A DNA stretch of 64,000 nucleotides from Nocardiopsis kunsanensis DSM 44524 (GCF_000340965.1 NZ_ANAY01000022.1:37946-101945), one strand, 5' to 3'; counted from the stretch's first letter, positions 18,186 through 27,340 are shown. Numbers and translations are program-made. The notes: generated by a model not told the origin, from the letters alone.

Positions 18186-19199
18186 CTACCCGACCCGTTT
18201 GCCGACGGCGCTCAGGGTCTCCTTGATGGCGGTGCTGATCGACTCCACGCCGGGCAGCGCGGCCGTCTCCAGCGGCTTGGCGTACGGCATGGGAACCTCG
18301 GCCATGGCGACCCGGCGTACCGGGGCGTCCAGGTAGTCGAAGGCACCCTCCTGGATCGACGCGGCGATCTCGGCACCGATGCCGTAGGTCAGCCAGTCGT
18401 CCTCGCAGATCACCGCGGAACCGGTCTTCTTGACCGAGTCCACGAAGGTCTGGCGGTCGAGGGGGCGGAGGCTGCGCAGGTCGACGACCTCGACGCTGAT
18501 GTCCTCCTCGGCGAGCTTCTCGGCGACCTGGGTGGCAACCGAGGCCATACGGGAGTAACCGATGAGGGTGATGTCGGAGCCCTCGCGAGCGACCCCGGCG
18601 CGGCCGATCGTGGCCACGTTGTCGTTCTCCGGCTCGGCGTAGTCGTCGGGGACCTCGCCCTTGGAGTTGTACAGACCCAGGTTCTCCAGGAAGAGCACCG
18701 GGTCGTCGTCGCGGACGGCGGCGCGCAGCATCGACGATGCCTCGGCCGGTGTGCTGGGCGCCATCACTTTCAGGCCGGGGATGAACGAGTAGAAGAGCTC
18801 GATGTTCTGCGAGTGCGTCGCACCGAGCTGTTGCCCGCCGCCGCCCGGGGTACGGATGACCATCGGCACGCTGGTCTGACCGCCGAACATGCCGTAGATC
18901 TTGGCGGCGTGGTTGATGATCTGGTCGATCGCGAGCAGGGAGAAGTTGATCGTCATCAGCTCGACGACCGGGCGCAGACCGAGCATGGCCGAGCCGACCG
19001 CGGCGCCGACGAAACCTTCTTCGGCGATCGGGGTGTCGCGGACCCTCTTGGGGCCGAACTCCTTGAGCAGGCCCTCGGTGATCTTGTAGGAGCCCTCGAA
19101 GAGACCGATCTCCTCGCCGATGACGTAGACGTTCTCGTCACGGACCATCTCGGCGCGGAGGGTGTCCCGTAGAGCCTGGCGGTAAGTGATCACAGACAT
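18186..19199 (-). CDS. pdhB: Pyruvate dehydrogenase E1 component, beta subunit
   Basis: 337 residues. Transketolase-type pyrimidine-binding domain (MSVITYRQALRDTLRAEM, TPIAEEGFVGAAVGSAMLG) and the C-terminal transketolase domain (GRAGVAREGSDITLIGYSRM, SLRPLDRQTFVDSVKKTGSA). It forms an alpha2-beta2 heterotetramer with the upstream gene product. Start at 19199, where AGGAGAGAG precedes the ATG; the frame remains open upstream but overlaps E1 alpha. The 16-base gap to E1 alpha and the shared strand show an operon. Confidence 0.95.
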   Translation of the reverse strand: MSVITYRQALRDTLRAEMVRDENVYVIGEEIGLFEGSYKITEGLLKEFGPKRVRDTPIAEEGFVGAAVGSAMLGLRPVVELMTINFSLLAIDQIINHAAKIYGMFGGQTSVPMVIRTPGGGGQQLGATHSQNIELFYSFIPGLKVMAPSTPAEASSMLRAAVRDDDPVLFLENLGLYNSKGEVPDDYAEPENDNVATIGRAGVAREGSDITLIGYSRMASVATQVAEKLAEEDISVEVVDLRSLRPLDRQTFVDSVKKTGSAVICEDDWLTYGIGAEIAASIQEGAFDYLDAPVRRVAMAEVPMPYAKPLETAALPGVESISTAIKETLSAVGKRVG

Positions 19200-19215
19200 G
19201 TGTTCGTTCTCTCTC

Positions 19216-20319
19216 CTAGTCCGCGAACACCGGGTCGGCGGGCATGCGCCGCGACTCGTTGGGCACCGGGGTGGCGTAGGTGTACTCGAAGAGGCTCGCC
19301 ACGTCCGGGTTCGGGCTGTTCTCCGCGAAGTCGGCGGCCTCGGCGACGCGTTCCTTGACGGAGGCGGCGATCTCGTCGCGGGTCTTGTCGTCGAGGACAC
19401 CGGCCTTGGTGAGCTCGTTCTCGAAGATCGCGACGGGGTCGTTCTCCTTGGAACGGGCCTCGTCCTTCTCCTCCTGCGTGCGGTACTTGGCCGGGTCCAC
19501 GACGGAGTGGCCCTTCATGCGGTAGCTCCAGGCCTCCAGGATGAAGGGGGTCTGCTCCTTGCGGGCCCGCTCGACGAGCCTGGTCGCCGTGTCACGTACG
19601 GCCAGGACGTCGCGGCCGTCCACACGCTCGCCCTCGATGCGGAAGGCGGAGCCGCGCTTGTACAGGTCGGGCTCGGCGGAGGACTCCTCGACGGAGGTAC
19701 CCATGCCGGTGAAGTTGTTGATCACCACGAACACGATCGGCAGGTTCCACAGCTTGGCGATGTTGAGGGTCTCGTGCCAGGCGCCGACGTTGGTGGTTCC
19801 GTCGCCCATCTGGCACATGACGACGTCGTCGCCGTCCCGGTAGGAGACGGCCAGCGCTGCACCGGCGGCCAGGGGCAGCTGACCGCCGACGATCCCGTAT
19901 CCGCCGAGCATCCGGGTCTCGGTGTCGTACATGTGCATGGAGCCGCCCCAACCCCTGGCGACCCCGTCCTGGCGGCCGTAGAGCTCGGCCATGACCCGGT
20001 TGGGGTCCATGCCCTTCTCGATGGCGTAACCGTGGTCGCGGTAGTTGGTGTAGAGGTAGTCCGTCTCGCGCAGGGCCGACATCAGGCCGACGACGGTGGC
20101 TTCCTCGCCGAGGTTGAGGTGGCAGTAACCGCCGATCCGGGCCTGCGTGTAGGCCTGGGAGGTGCGCTCCTCGAAACGGCGGATGAAGAGCATCCGGCGG
20201 TAGTAGTCGAGGAGGAGTTCGGGTTTCTCGTTGGAGACGCCGGAGGTCTCCTTGCGGGTGCGCCGCCGGGACCCGGAGGCCTTGGCGGAGCCGCCCTTCG
20301 GCTTGGCCGTGTCAGCCAT
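19216..20319 (-). CDS. pdhA: Pyruvate dehydrogenase E1 component, alpha subunit
   Basis: 367 residues. The TPP-binding motif GDGTTNVGAWHETLNIAKLWNLP with the following VINN is complete, and the phosphorylation-loop-like RMKGHSVVDPAKYR and the substrate residues in NYRDHGYAIEKG are present. An N-terminal Lys/Ser-rich extension (about 30 residues) is unusual but common in this group. Branched-chain or acetoin dehydrogenases are related; the pyruvate assignment rests on overall resemblance. First gene of the operon, with a leader of about 290 bases holding a 19-bp palindrome. Confidence 0.88.
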   Translation of the reverse strand: MADTAKPKGGSAKASGSRRRTRKETSGVSNEKPELLLDYYRRMLFIRRFEERTSQAYTQARIGGYCHLNLGEEATVVGLMSALRETDYLYTNYRDHGYAIEKGMDPNRVMAELYGRQDGVARGWGGSMHMYDTETRMLGGYGIVGGQLPLAAGAALAVSYRDGDDVVMCQMGDGTTNVGAWHETLNIAKLWNLPIVFVVINNFTGMGTSVEESSAEPDLYKRGSAFRIEGERVDGRDVLAVRDTATRLVERARKEQTPFILEAWSYRMKGHSVVDPAKYRTQEEKDEARSKENDPVAIFENELTKAGVLDDKTRDEIAASVKERVAEAADFAENSPNPDVASLFEYTYATPVPNESRRMPADPVFAD

Positions 20320-20682
20320 GGTGTGCCTTTCTTCGTACGAGAAGACCTGGCGCCCCGTCCTGTGGGCCGAGGATCCAGGTTCGCCGTGGCCTGTTGTCGT
20401 TCATGGCCGTGGCGTGTGCCGCCGCCTGGCTCAGATGGCGGCGGCACGGTGTGGCAGGTGTGGGCGCGCGCCGTGGGAACCGTGGCTGGTGTCTTCCCCG
20501 GCGAGCGGACGCGGGTCGGTGTGCTGTTGTCTGACCGGACCCGTGCTCGCATTGCTTCCCGGTCTCCGGTGCCCTATGCCAATGTGATGTGTCGCGCACA
20601 CTCTAATGATTGATCGATGATCGATCAATACAAGTTTACGGCAGATGGAACGATTTCGGGCTGATGAGCGCGGGTACCCGGT
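20320..20682. promoter_or_regulatory. Leader and promoter region of the pdh operon
   Basis: 363 bases between the GntR regulator stop and pdhA, on the same strand. The gntR-proximal end is AT-rich and holds the palindrome at 20610-20628; the rest is a GC-rich leader without a supported gene. Confidence 0.5.
20610..20628. promoter_or_regulatory. Operator TTGATCGA-TGA-TCGATCAA
   Basis: Perfect 8-bp inverted repeat with a 3-base centre in an AT-rich segment about 290 bases upstream of pdhA. On the minus strand TTGATC could serve as a -35 with TTAGAG as a weak -10. The neighbouring GntR/FCD regulator is the natural candidate ligand. Confidence 0.6.
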
Positions 20683-21360
20683 TCAGGGTGTCTTCTCCGT
20701 GGAGTGCACTGCGGCCTCGACGTAGTTGAGGACGTGGTCGCTGAGCATCTGGCCCACGGCCGGGTCGCGGGAACGGAAGGCCTCGGCGATCTGCGCGTGG
20801 TCGGCGGCCTTGGCGTGCAGCTCCATGTCGAGCCAGCGCACGGACAGGGCGGTCCACACCTCCACGCCCAGCGACTCCCAGGTGTGCATGAGCACGCTGT
20901 TGTCGGCGGCCCGTACGACTTCGCGGTGGAACTCGACGCTGTGCCGGATCTGCTCGGCGACGTCCCCGCGTGCCGTGGCCCGTTGCAGCGCCTCCACCTC
21001 GCGCTCGAGCGCCGAGGGGTCCTCGGCGAGAGGGTCGGCGGCCAACTGTGCGGCGACCAGCTCTAGACCGGCGCGCACGGGGTAGATCTCCGCCATGTCC
21101 TGTACACCGAAGGCGCGGACCCTCGCGCCCTTGTTCGGCACGGTCTCGATGAGGCGCAGAGTCTCCAGCTCGCGCAGCGCCTCACGGACCGGAGCCTGGC
21201 TGACCCTGAGTTCCGTGGCCACGCGGCGCTCGACGATGCGTTCCCCCGGTTTCCACCGGCCGGACAGCAGTCCCTCGACCAAGACCTGGCGGATCTGCTC
21301 CCGCAACGGCTCCCGGGCCAGTTTCGAGGGGTCGTCCGGCAACTGTGGGAGGTCGACCAT
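20683..21360 (-). CDS. GntR family regulator (FadR/FCD subfamily), probable pdh regulator
   Basis: 225 residues. The winged HTH occupies about 15-80 (LREQIRQVLVEGLLSGRWKP, RVSQAPVREALRELETLRLIE). The all-helical FCD ligand domain follows with its metal-type residues in FHREVVRAADN and DHAQIAEAF. PdhR of E. coli belongs to the same subfamily, and this gene lies immediately upstream of the pdh operon on the same strand, so regulation of pdh is a reasonable inference. ATG start with AAGGG upstream; longer open frame rejected as non-coding. Confidence 0.88.
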   Translation of the reverse strand: MVDLPQLPDDPSKLAREPLREQIRQVLVEGLLSGRWKPGERIVERRVATELRVSQAPVREALRELETLRLIETVPNKGARVRAFGVQDMAEIYPVRAGLELVAAQLAADPLAEDPSALEREVEALQRATARGDVAEQIRHSVEFHREVVRAADNSVLMHTWESLGVEVWTALSVRWLDMELHAKAADHAQIAEAFRSRDPAVGQMLSDHVLNYVEAAVHSTEKTP

Positions 21361-21984
21361 CCAGGGCCCTTCTGTCGCGCGGCACGCCCGCGGGCCACGC
21401 GGGGGCCGGTTGGGTGAGTGTCGTACAAGCTCCCTGAAGAGTGCCACACGGTCGCGTGTCCAGGGGACGTCCGGGTGCAGGATTCTCACGGACGAATCAC
21501 GGAAAGGTATCGTGATGGTCAATGCAGTGCCGTGCTTCGGCGCTTCACGGCCCGCCTGCAGGGATCGGCGGGCGGTACGTGACGCACGGCGCCGTCGCAG
21601 AACAGGGGTGTCCGGGTAGTCTCGGTCGTCGGCAATACCCACACAAAGCCGTGCGGAATGTGACCTACACAACGGCTGTGCAACAGGCGAGAACGTGTTG
21701 ACCTGTGCATATGGCACCACGAGTGTGCCAGGTGCGCACGCGGGCGCGACTCGGCACCAGAGAAGAACCTCGCAGGGTCGGAAGGCAGAACGACCGGGCG
21801 CCGGAACCGACGTGAACCGGTCGCCGGACCCGGCCGTCGAAAGGAAGGGAGCGGGTCCTCGTCCCGCGCCCCCGCACAGTCGGCCCCGAGGATGTCAGAC
21901 CAGGACCGTAAGCCGCGGCCGGCCCATCCCCCCACACGCCTGCGCCACAGGCCGGCCCACGACGTGTGAGACAGCACCGAGTAC
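21361..21984. other. Divergent intergenic region without a recognised gene
   Basis: 624 bases between the GntR gene (minus) and the PAP2 gene (plus). I see no credible ORF, RNA gene or strong promoter pair; only scattered promoter-like hexamers. Confidence 0.4.
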
Positions 21985-22857
21985 ATGACGAACTCTTCGC
22001 GGACCCGACATACACGGTCCCCACAGCCCACCGGACGACACGACAAGGCGAGGCGCCGTCCCGCCCCCGGGCCCTACAGCGGCCCCATCCCGGTCGTGCG
22101 GACCACCGAGTTCGCCCCTGGGCCCCCGATCGTGCGCGCCGTCAAGTGGCCCAGCGTCAGTGAGATCGCCTGGAGCATGGCTTCGGACCGTACCGCGATC
22201 ATCCTGGCCGTGGGGCTCATCGTCATGACGATGCTGGCCGCCGGCCCGCTGCATCCGGTGGACCACTTCCTCAACGACTTCCAGCGACCCGCCTACGACC
22301 TCCTGCGCGAGCCGCTCATCTACTCCCTGGACAACCTGGCCTCCCGTTACGTGGCCCTGCCGGTACTCGGGGTGGTGTCGCTCCAGCTGGCCTACTGGCA
22401 CCGCAGCTGGCGGCCGATCGTGCTCAGCGCGGTCGGTGTCGTGGGCATGATGTCGATGGTGTCGGTGATGAAACTGGCGATCAGCCGCGGACACGCCAAG
22501 TACTCCGAGACGGAGTTCTTCTCGGGTGCGGGCAACGTCGCGTTCCCGTCCGGGCACGGCGCCAACGCCATCCTCATCTACGGCCTCGTACTGTTCCTCA
22601 TCATCCGGTTCGGTGCGGCACGGCCGCACGTGATCCGGCGTCTGGCGTACACGATCGTGGTCATCGCCCTGATGCAGTCGACGGTCTCGATCTACCTGCA
22701 CTTCCACTGGTTCTCCGACCTGGTCACCGGTATGTTCGCCGGTGGTCTGGCCCTGCGGTTGACCATCCGGCTGGACCGGATGATCCCGCACGGGCGCACC
22801 GTGGAATGGTGGCCCTGGTACGGGCGCAGGCCCGAGGCGGAGGAACAGGCCGCCTGA
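21985..22857 (+). CDS. PAP2-family membrane phosphatase
   Basis: 290 residues with a cytoplasmic basic N-terminus (about 60 residues) and six hydrophobic segments. The phosphatase motifs are partly canonical: KLAISRGHAKY for motif 1, PSGHGAN for motif 2 and IYLHFHWFSDLVTG for motif 3, where the usual first arginine is not seen. Members dephosphorylate undecaprenyl pyrophosphate, phosphatidate or lipid-linked sugars. The start is uncertain because no strong ribosome site is visible; translation could begin further in. A hairpin follows the stop. Confidence 0.75.
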   Translation: MTNSSRTRHTRSPQPTGRHDKARRRPAPGPYSGPIPVVRTTEFAPGPPIVRAVKWPSVSEIAWSMASDRTAIILAVGLIVMTMLAAGPLHPVDHFLNDFQRPAYDLLREPLIYSLDNLASRYVALPVLGVVSLQLAYWHRSWRPIVLSAVGVVGMMSMVSVMKLAISRGHAKYSETEFFSGAGNVAFPSGHGANAILIYGLVLFLIIRFGAARPHVIRRLAYTIVVIALMQSTVSIYLHFHWFSDLVTGMFAGGLALRLTIRLDRMIPHGRTVEWWPWYGRRPEAEEQAA

Positions 22858-22876
22858 CCTGTGAAGATCCCGGGAC

Positions 22877-22907
22877 GGGCGTCCGCCGGAGTGTTCCGGC
22901 GGGCGCC
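22877..22907 (+). terminator. Hairpin after the PAP2 gene
   Basis: Arms GGGCGTCCGCCGGA and TCCGGCGGGCGCCC with one mismatch around GTGT, 20 bases past the stop, followed by TTCT. Confidence 0.6.
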
Positions 22908-22975
22908 CTTCTCATGAATCGGTTCTGTTTCCTCCAGGCCCCTGAGAGCCGTGGTCTCCGGGTAGGGGGACACCT

Positions 22976-25042
22976 ATGAGCGCAAGCGACCATGAGGCAC
23001 ACACGACCCACGAGCGGACCGACCACGACCACAGCCACGGAGGGAACGGGGGGCACGGGAATCACGGGGGTCACGACCACGGCGACCACGCGGCCGTGTT
23101 CCGTGTGCGGTTCTGGTGGAGCCTCGTACTCTCCCTGCCCGTCGTCCTCGCCAGCCCGATGGTGGCCGGATGGTTCGGCTACGAGGTCCCCGACGCATTG
23201 ACCTGGGTGCCGGCGGTCCTGGGTACCGTCGTCTACCTCTACGGCGGTTGGCCCTTCCTCTCCGGGGCAGGGCCCGAACTCCAGGACCGCAGGCCCGGGA
23301 TGATGACCCTGGTCGCGATGGCCGTCACCGTCGCCTTCGTCTCCAGCCTGCTCGCGAGCCTCGGGATCGTCGGCACACAGCTCGACTTCTGGTGGGAACT
23401 GGCCCTGCTGGTCGTCGTCATGCTGCTCGGCCACTGGGTGGAGATGCGGGCGCTCGGCCAGGCCTCCGGAGCGCTGGAGGCCCTCGCAGCGCTCCTGCCC
23501 GACCGGGCCGAGCGCTTCACCGACGACGGTGAGGTGGCCGAGGTCGCCGCCGGCGACCTGCGTGCGGGCGATACCGTCCTGGTGCGCTCCGGCGGCCGGG
23601 TCCCCGCCGACGGCACCGTGGTCAGCGGGCGGGCCGCCTTCGACGAGTCCATGATCACCGGCGAGTCCGCCACAGCCACCCGCACCGACGGCGACCGGGT
23701 CGTGGCCGGCACGGTCGCCACCGACTCCTCCGTACGCGTGCGCGTCGACGCCGTCGGCGAGGACACCACCCTCGCCGGGATCCAACGCCTGGTCACCCAG
23801 GCCCAGGAATCACGTTCGCGCTCCCAGGCCCTGGCCGACCGCGCCGCCGCACTCCTGTTCTGGTTCGCCCTGGGCGCAGCCGTCATCACCGCGGCGGTGT
23901 GGACCGTCCTCGGCGATCCCGGATCGGCAGTCGAACGCACCGTGACCGTGCTCGTCATCGCCTGCCCTCACGCTCTGGGGCTGGCGATCCCGCTGGTCAC
24001 CGCCATCTCCACGACCATGTCCGCGCGCAACGGGATCCTGGTCAAGGACCGCCTGACCCTCGAACGCACCCGCGTGGTCGACACCGTGCTCTTCGACAAG
24101 ACCGGAACACTCACCAAGGGCACCCCGGCCGTCACCGGGACCGCTGCCGTGGCCGCGAGCTCCGAGGACACCGTCCTCGCCCTGGCCGGGGCGGTCGAGT
24201 CCGATTCTGAGCACCCGCTGGCCCGGGCCGTGGTCCGCGCCGCCGCCGAAGTGGCAGATGTGCCGCGTGCGAACGGGTTCGAGTCCTTGCCCGGGAAGGG
24301 GGTACGCGCCGCTGTCGACGGGCGCACCGTTCAGGTGGGCGGCCCGGCGCTGCTGGAGTCCCTGGGCCTCTCGGAACCCGCCGACCTGGCCGAACGGACC
24401 GGATCCTGGCGTTCGCAGGGCTCCACCGTGCTGCACGTGATCGACGGCGACACCGTCGTTGGCGCTCTGTCGCTGGCCGACGAGGAACGAGCGGAATCGG
24501 CCGCAGCGGTCCGGCAGCTCCACGGCCAAGGGGTTCGGGTCGCCATGGTCACCGGAGACGCCCGCAATGTCGCCGACGCGGTCGCCGCCCGCCTGGGCCT
24601 GGACGAGGTCTTCGCCCAGGTCCTGCCCGACCAGAAGGACGCGGTCGTCCGCGACCTGCAGGAACGCGGAAACCGGGTCGCCATGGTCGGAGACGGGGTC
24701 AACGACGCCCCCGCGCTGGCCCGCGCCGATGTCGGTATCGCGATCGGCGCAGGAACCGACGTGGCCATCGAGTCGGCGGGGATCGTGCTGGCCTCCGACG
24801 ACCCGCGCGGGGTCCTGTCGGTCCGGGTCCTCTCCCGGGCCGGTTACCGCAAGATGGTGCAGAACCTGCTGTGGGCGGCCGGGTACAACGTCCTCGCCGT
24901 GCCGCTGGCCGCCGGTGTCCTCGCCCCGATCGGCCTTGTGCTCGCGCCCGCCGTCGGCGCGGTGCTCATGAGCCTGTCCACGATCATCGTGGCGCTCAAC
25001 GCACAACTCCTGCGCCGGGTGGATCTGAGACCGACCGACTGA
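22976..25042 (+). CDS. copB: CopB-type heavy-metal P-type ATPase (P1B-3)
   Basis: 688 residues. The N-terminus (residues 5-38) is very rich in histidine and glycine instead of carrying CxxC metal-binding domains. The membrane metal site is CPH (330-332, in VIACPHALGLAIP), which defines the CopB subgroup exporting Cu(II)/Ag(I). The phosphorylation motif DKTGT is at 374-378, and the hinge GDGVNDAPALARADVG is intact. AGGGGGA precedes the ATG. It is a single gene with no copper chaperone or CsoR-type repressor beside it, ended by a bidirectional hairpin. Confidence 0.92.
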   Translation: MSASDHEAHTTHERTDHDHSHGGNGGHGNHGGHDHGDHAAVFRVRFWWSLVLSLPVVLASPMVAGWFGYEVPDALTWVPAVLGTVVYLYGGWPFLSGAGPELQDRRPGMMTLVAMAVTVAFVSSLLASLGIVGTQLDFWWELALLVVVMLLGHWVEMRALGQASGALEALAALLPDRAERFTDDGEVAEVAAGDLRAGDTVLVRSGGRVPADGTVVSGRAAFDESMITGESATATRTDGDRVVAGTVATDSSVRVRVDAVGEDTTLAGIQRLVTQAQESRSRSQALADRAAALLFWFALGAAVITAAVWTVLGDPGSAVERTVTVLVIACPHALGLAIPLVTAISTTMSARNGILVKDRLTLERTRVVDTVLFDKTGTLTKGTPAVTGTAAVAASSEDTVLALAGAVESDSEHPLARAVVRAAAEVADVPRANGFESLPGKGVRAAVDGRTVQVGGPALLESLGLSEPADLAERTGSWRSQGSTVLHVIDGDTVVGALSLADEERAESAAAVRQLHGQGVRVAMVTGDARNVADAVAARLGLDEVFAQVLPDQKDAVVRDLQERGNRVAMVGDGVNDAPALARADVGIAIGAGTDVAIESAGIVLASDDPRGVLSVRVLSRAGYRKMVQNLLWAAGYNVLAVPLAAGVLAPIGLVLAPAVGAVLMSLSTIIVALNAQLLRRVDLRPTD

Positions 25043-25134
25043 TCGGCGCCGCTCGGGCGTGATCCGGCGCTCAGCGGGAAGACCGTTGCCGTCGCGGGTG
25101 TGGCCTTTCGTGGCGGGAGGCGGCCCTGCGGCCG

Positions 25135-25168
25135 GGCCACCGTCCCGAACGGATACGGGACGGTGGCC
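25135..25168. terminator. Bidirectional terminator between copB and the VTC gene
   Basis: Perfect 13-bp arms GGCCACCGTCCCG / CGGGACGGTGGCC around an 8-base loop, between two convergent genes. Confidence 0.75.
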
Positions 25169-25192
25169 CTCCTGCGAATACAGGGTGGACGA

Positions 25193-25208
25193 TGTTTCAC
25201 GTGAAACA
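25193..25208. other. parS chromosome-partitioning site
   Basis: TGTTTCACGTGAAACA is a perfect match to the bacterial ParB-binding consensus, a 16-bp palindrome. It overlaps the stop codon of the VTC-domain gene (25197-25199) and sits 25 bases from a terminator. ParB/Spo0J spreads from such sites near the origin. Confidence 0.93.
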
Positions 25209-25994
25209 CGGCCGGGCCCGGAGGACGCTCCGCTCCAGACAGGCGCTCGATGCTCGGATCCACCGGTTCCCGCTCAGCTGCGGCACCAACGAGACGAGGG
25301 TCGCCGCGTATTTGCTGAAGGTCACCTCCCGGAACCCGTGAGCGTGCAGGCGCCGCTCGGTCGGGGTGAACCCGCCGCGTGTCTTGACCTCCAGCAACAC
25401 CAGATCGGGACGCATACGTACCTCGCGTCCGTCGCGGCGGCCCACCAGCTCGGTGTCCAGGGTCAGGCGTTCGGTGCCCGAGGGGCTGACCAGGGTGGAG
25501 CGTCGGTAGTCGGTCACCGCGCTGGGCGCCAGTACCGGCGGTGCCACCAGCCCGTACCCCTCCAGGGTCGAGTCCAAAAAGGCCCGGGAAGCGCGGGGCA
25601 GCACGTGCGACGGCCCCTCGTGGCCGATCCGTACCTTGTCGGTGAGGCCCCGATTCCCCTTGAGCTTGACCTCGAACAGCCGGGTGCCGGTGTCGACGTA
25701 GGTGCGTACGCGCGCCTTGTACCGGCGCCGCCGCCCCTGCCGGTGGGCACGGAAACTCCCCAGCTCGGGGGTGTCGAAGTAGGTGGAGGAGTAACGGAAG
25801 GAGTCCCGCCCCCCGATGGTCAGTACCCCCAGCCGCTCACCGGGCACGGCCAGGATCCCGGACAGGATCCCGGACAGGATCTGCGCCGGCACCAGGTACT
25901 TGCGGCAGACCCGGGTGACCAGGCGGGCGCGGACATTGAGCTCCTCGAGTGACACCGGGGTGGGGGAGAGCTCCCTGACGAGGCCGGTACTCAT
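25197..25994 (-). CDS. VTC-domain (CYTH-like) polyphosphate polymerase-type protein
   Basis: 265 residues. A triphosphate-tunnel fold is indicated by alternating basic and acidic strands: KYLVPAQIL, RYSSTYFDTPEL, RRRRYKARVRTYVDTGTRLFEVKLK, PDLVLLEVKTRG. In eukaryotic VTC4 this tunnel makes polyphosphate from ATP; bacterial homologues next to DUF4956 are only predicted to do so or to bind nucleotides. The ATG overlaps the DUF4956 stop (ATGA), so the two are translationally coupled. The last codons overlap the parS palindrome. Confidence 0.8.
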   Translation of the reverse strand: MSTGLVRELSPTPVSLEELNVRARLVTRVCRKYLVPAQILSGILSGILAVPGERLGVLTIGGRDSFRYSSTYFDTPELGSFRAHRQGRRRRYKARVRTYVDTGTRLFEVKLKGNRGLTDKVRIGHEGPSHVLPRASRAFLDSTLEGYGLVAPPVLAPSAVTDYRRSTLVSPSGTERLTLDTELVGRRDGREVRMRPDLVLLEVKTRGGFTPTERRLHAHGFREVTFSKYAATLVSLVPQLSGNRWIRASSACLERSVLRARPCFT

Positions 25995-26638
25995 CGCCCA
26001 CCCATCCACGCCGGGAGCGAGAAGGCCGTGTTCTGGCCGCCCGAGGCGGCCGTCGGCGACGGCCCGGATTCGTGGTAACGCACGTCCAGGACCATCATGT
26101 CGCGTACGTAGTCGACCTCCTGGACGAGCACGCGCCGAACCCGTCCGCGCAGCCGCTGTTCCAGTTCCCGGCGCAGATCCGCCTCCTCCTCGTGCACGAC
26201 GTCGAGGGTCAGGAGCGTGCGACGCGAGCGCGACAGCAGGCCCGGGTGGTCGGCCACGTACATCACGCCGAGCAGGAGCGCGTTGAGACCGAGCATCGTC
26301 CAGGGTGCGGGAGCCGCCACAGCGTTGACCAGGCCGAGGGCGATCGCGGTGAAGTAGTAACCGATCTCGCCCTGGCTGATCGTGTCCGAGCGCAGCCGCA
26401 GGATCGACAGCACACCGAACAGCCCGAAACCGACCGCGAGACCGACCTCCTTCGTGGTCAGCATCGCAACGACGGAGAAGATGCCCACGTTCAGCGCCGC
26501 ATAGGCGAGCACGAGGTCCCGGCGACCGTGGCGGCGGAAGTAGAGGACGTAGGAGAGAACGAAGATCGCGGCCAGATCGACCGCCAGGGCGAACCACAAC
26601 ATGGTGACCATCCTGTGCAGCCCGGGTGAGTCGCCCAT
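25991..26638 (-). CDS. DUF4956 membrane protein
   Basis: 215 residues from ATG 26638 (a GTG at 26647 is an alternative). Four N-terminal transmembrane helices (residues 5-115) include the family signature TKEVGLAVGFGLFGVLSILRLRSDTISQGEIGYYF, given here in two parts: GLAVGFGLFGVLSILRLR and SDTISQGEIGYYFTAIALG. A soluble C-terminal domain follows. DUF4956 genes recur beside VTC-domain genes, suggesting a membrane partner in polyphosphate or envelope metabolism. The start lies directly behind the operator-like motif 26645-26667. Confidence 0.82.
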   Translation of the reverse strand: MGDSPGLHRMVTMLWFALAVDLAAIFVLSYVLYFRRHGRRDLVLAYAALNVGIFSVVAMLTTKEVGLAVGFGLFGVLSILRLRSDTISQGEIGYYFTAIALGLVNAVAAPAPWTMLGLNALLLGVMYVADHPGLLSRSRRTLLTLDVVHEEEADLRRELEQRLRGRVRRVLVQEVDYVRDMMVLDVRYHESGPSPTAASGGQNTAFSLPAWMGGR

Positions 26639-26644
26639 GAGGTC

Positions 26645-26667
26645 CACATGAAGGGTCGTTCATCTTC
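26645..26667. promoter_or_regulatory. Response-regulator-like operator, copy 1
   Basis: CACATGAAG, five variable bases (GGTCG), then TTCATCTTC. The same two blocks with the same spacing recur at 29321-29343 before the two-component operon. The core ATGAA-N6-TTCAT is an inverted repeat. It lies at the 5' end of DUF4956. Confidence 0.65.
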
Positions 26668-26680
26668 CGGGGCGCAGTGC

Positions 26681-27340
26681 TCACCCGGTCAGCCGGTACC
26701 CCATGCCGCGCACGGTGCGGATACGTTCGGCACCGACCTTGCGCCGTAGTGCCCGCACGAACACGTCCACCACGTTCGAACCCGGATCGTGGTCGTAACC
26801 CCACACGTGCGAGAGCACCTGTTGCCGCGAGAGCACCTGCCCCTCGTGCCGCATGAGCAGTTCCAGCAATGCGAACTCCCGCGCCGTCAGATCCACGGTC
26901 GAGCCTTCCACGGAGACCCGGCGGGTCCGCAGGTCCAGGGAGAGCCCGCCCGCGTCGAGGACGGTGAGGTCGGCGGTGCGTTCGGTGCGCATACGCAGGC
27001 GCACGCGGGCGAGCAGCTCCTCGAACCGGAACGGTTTGGTGACGTAGTCGTCGGCGCCGATCTCCAGGCCCGTCACGGTGTCGTGCACCCCGTCGCGGGC
27101 GGTCAGGATCACCACCGGCACGTCCACCCCCAACTTCCGGATGCGCCGGAGCACGTCGAAGCCGTCGGTGTCGGGCAGACCGAGATCGAGCAGCACCAGG
27201 TCGAAACCGCCGGTCACGGTGTAATCGACGGCCTCCGCCCCGGTGCCCACCACGGTCGTGGTGAACCCGCCGGCGGTCAGGCCCTTACGGACGAACGAAG
27301 CGATACGTTCCTCGTCCTCCACGATGAGGATCCGGCTCAC
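26681..27340 (-). CDS. OmpR/PhoB-family response regulator
   Basis: 219 residues. Receiver domain with acidic pocket E8-D9-E10, the phospho-acceptor aspartate in DLVLLDLGLPDTDGF (about D52) and the lysine in DYVTKPFRFEELL. The C-terminal winged HTH is complete (LTAREFALLELLMRHEGQVL, VDVFVRALRRKVGAERIRTV). Start GTG 27340 overlaps the kinase stop (GTGA). Its likely targets are the two promoters carrying the shared 23-bp motif, one of them its own operon. Confidence 0.93.
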   Translation of the reverse strand: MSRILIVEDEERIASFVRKGLTAGGFTTTVVGTGAEAVDYTVTGGFDLVLLDLGLPDTDGFDVLRRIRKLGVDVPVVILTARDGVHDTVTGLEIGADDYVTKPFRFEELLARVRLRMRTERTADLTVLDAGGLSLDLRTRRVSVEGSTVDLTAREFALLELLMRHEGQVLSRQQVLSHVWGYDHDPGSNVVDVFVRALRRKVGAERIRTVRGMGYRLTG

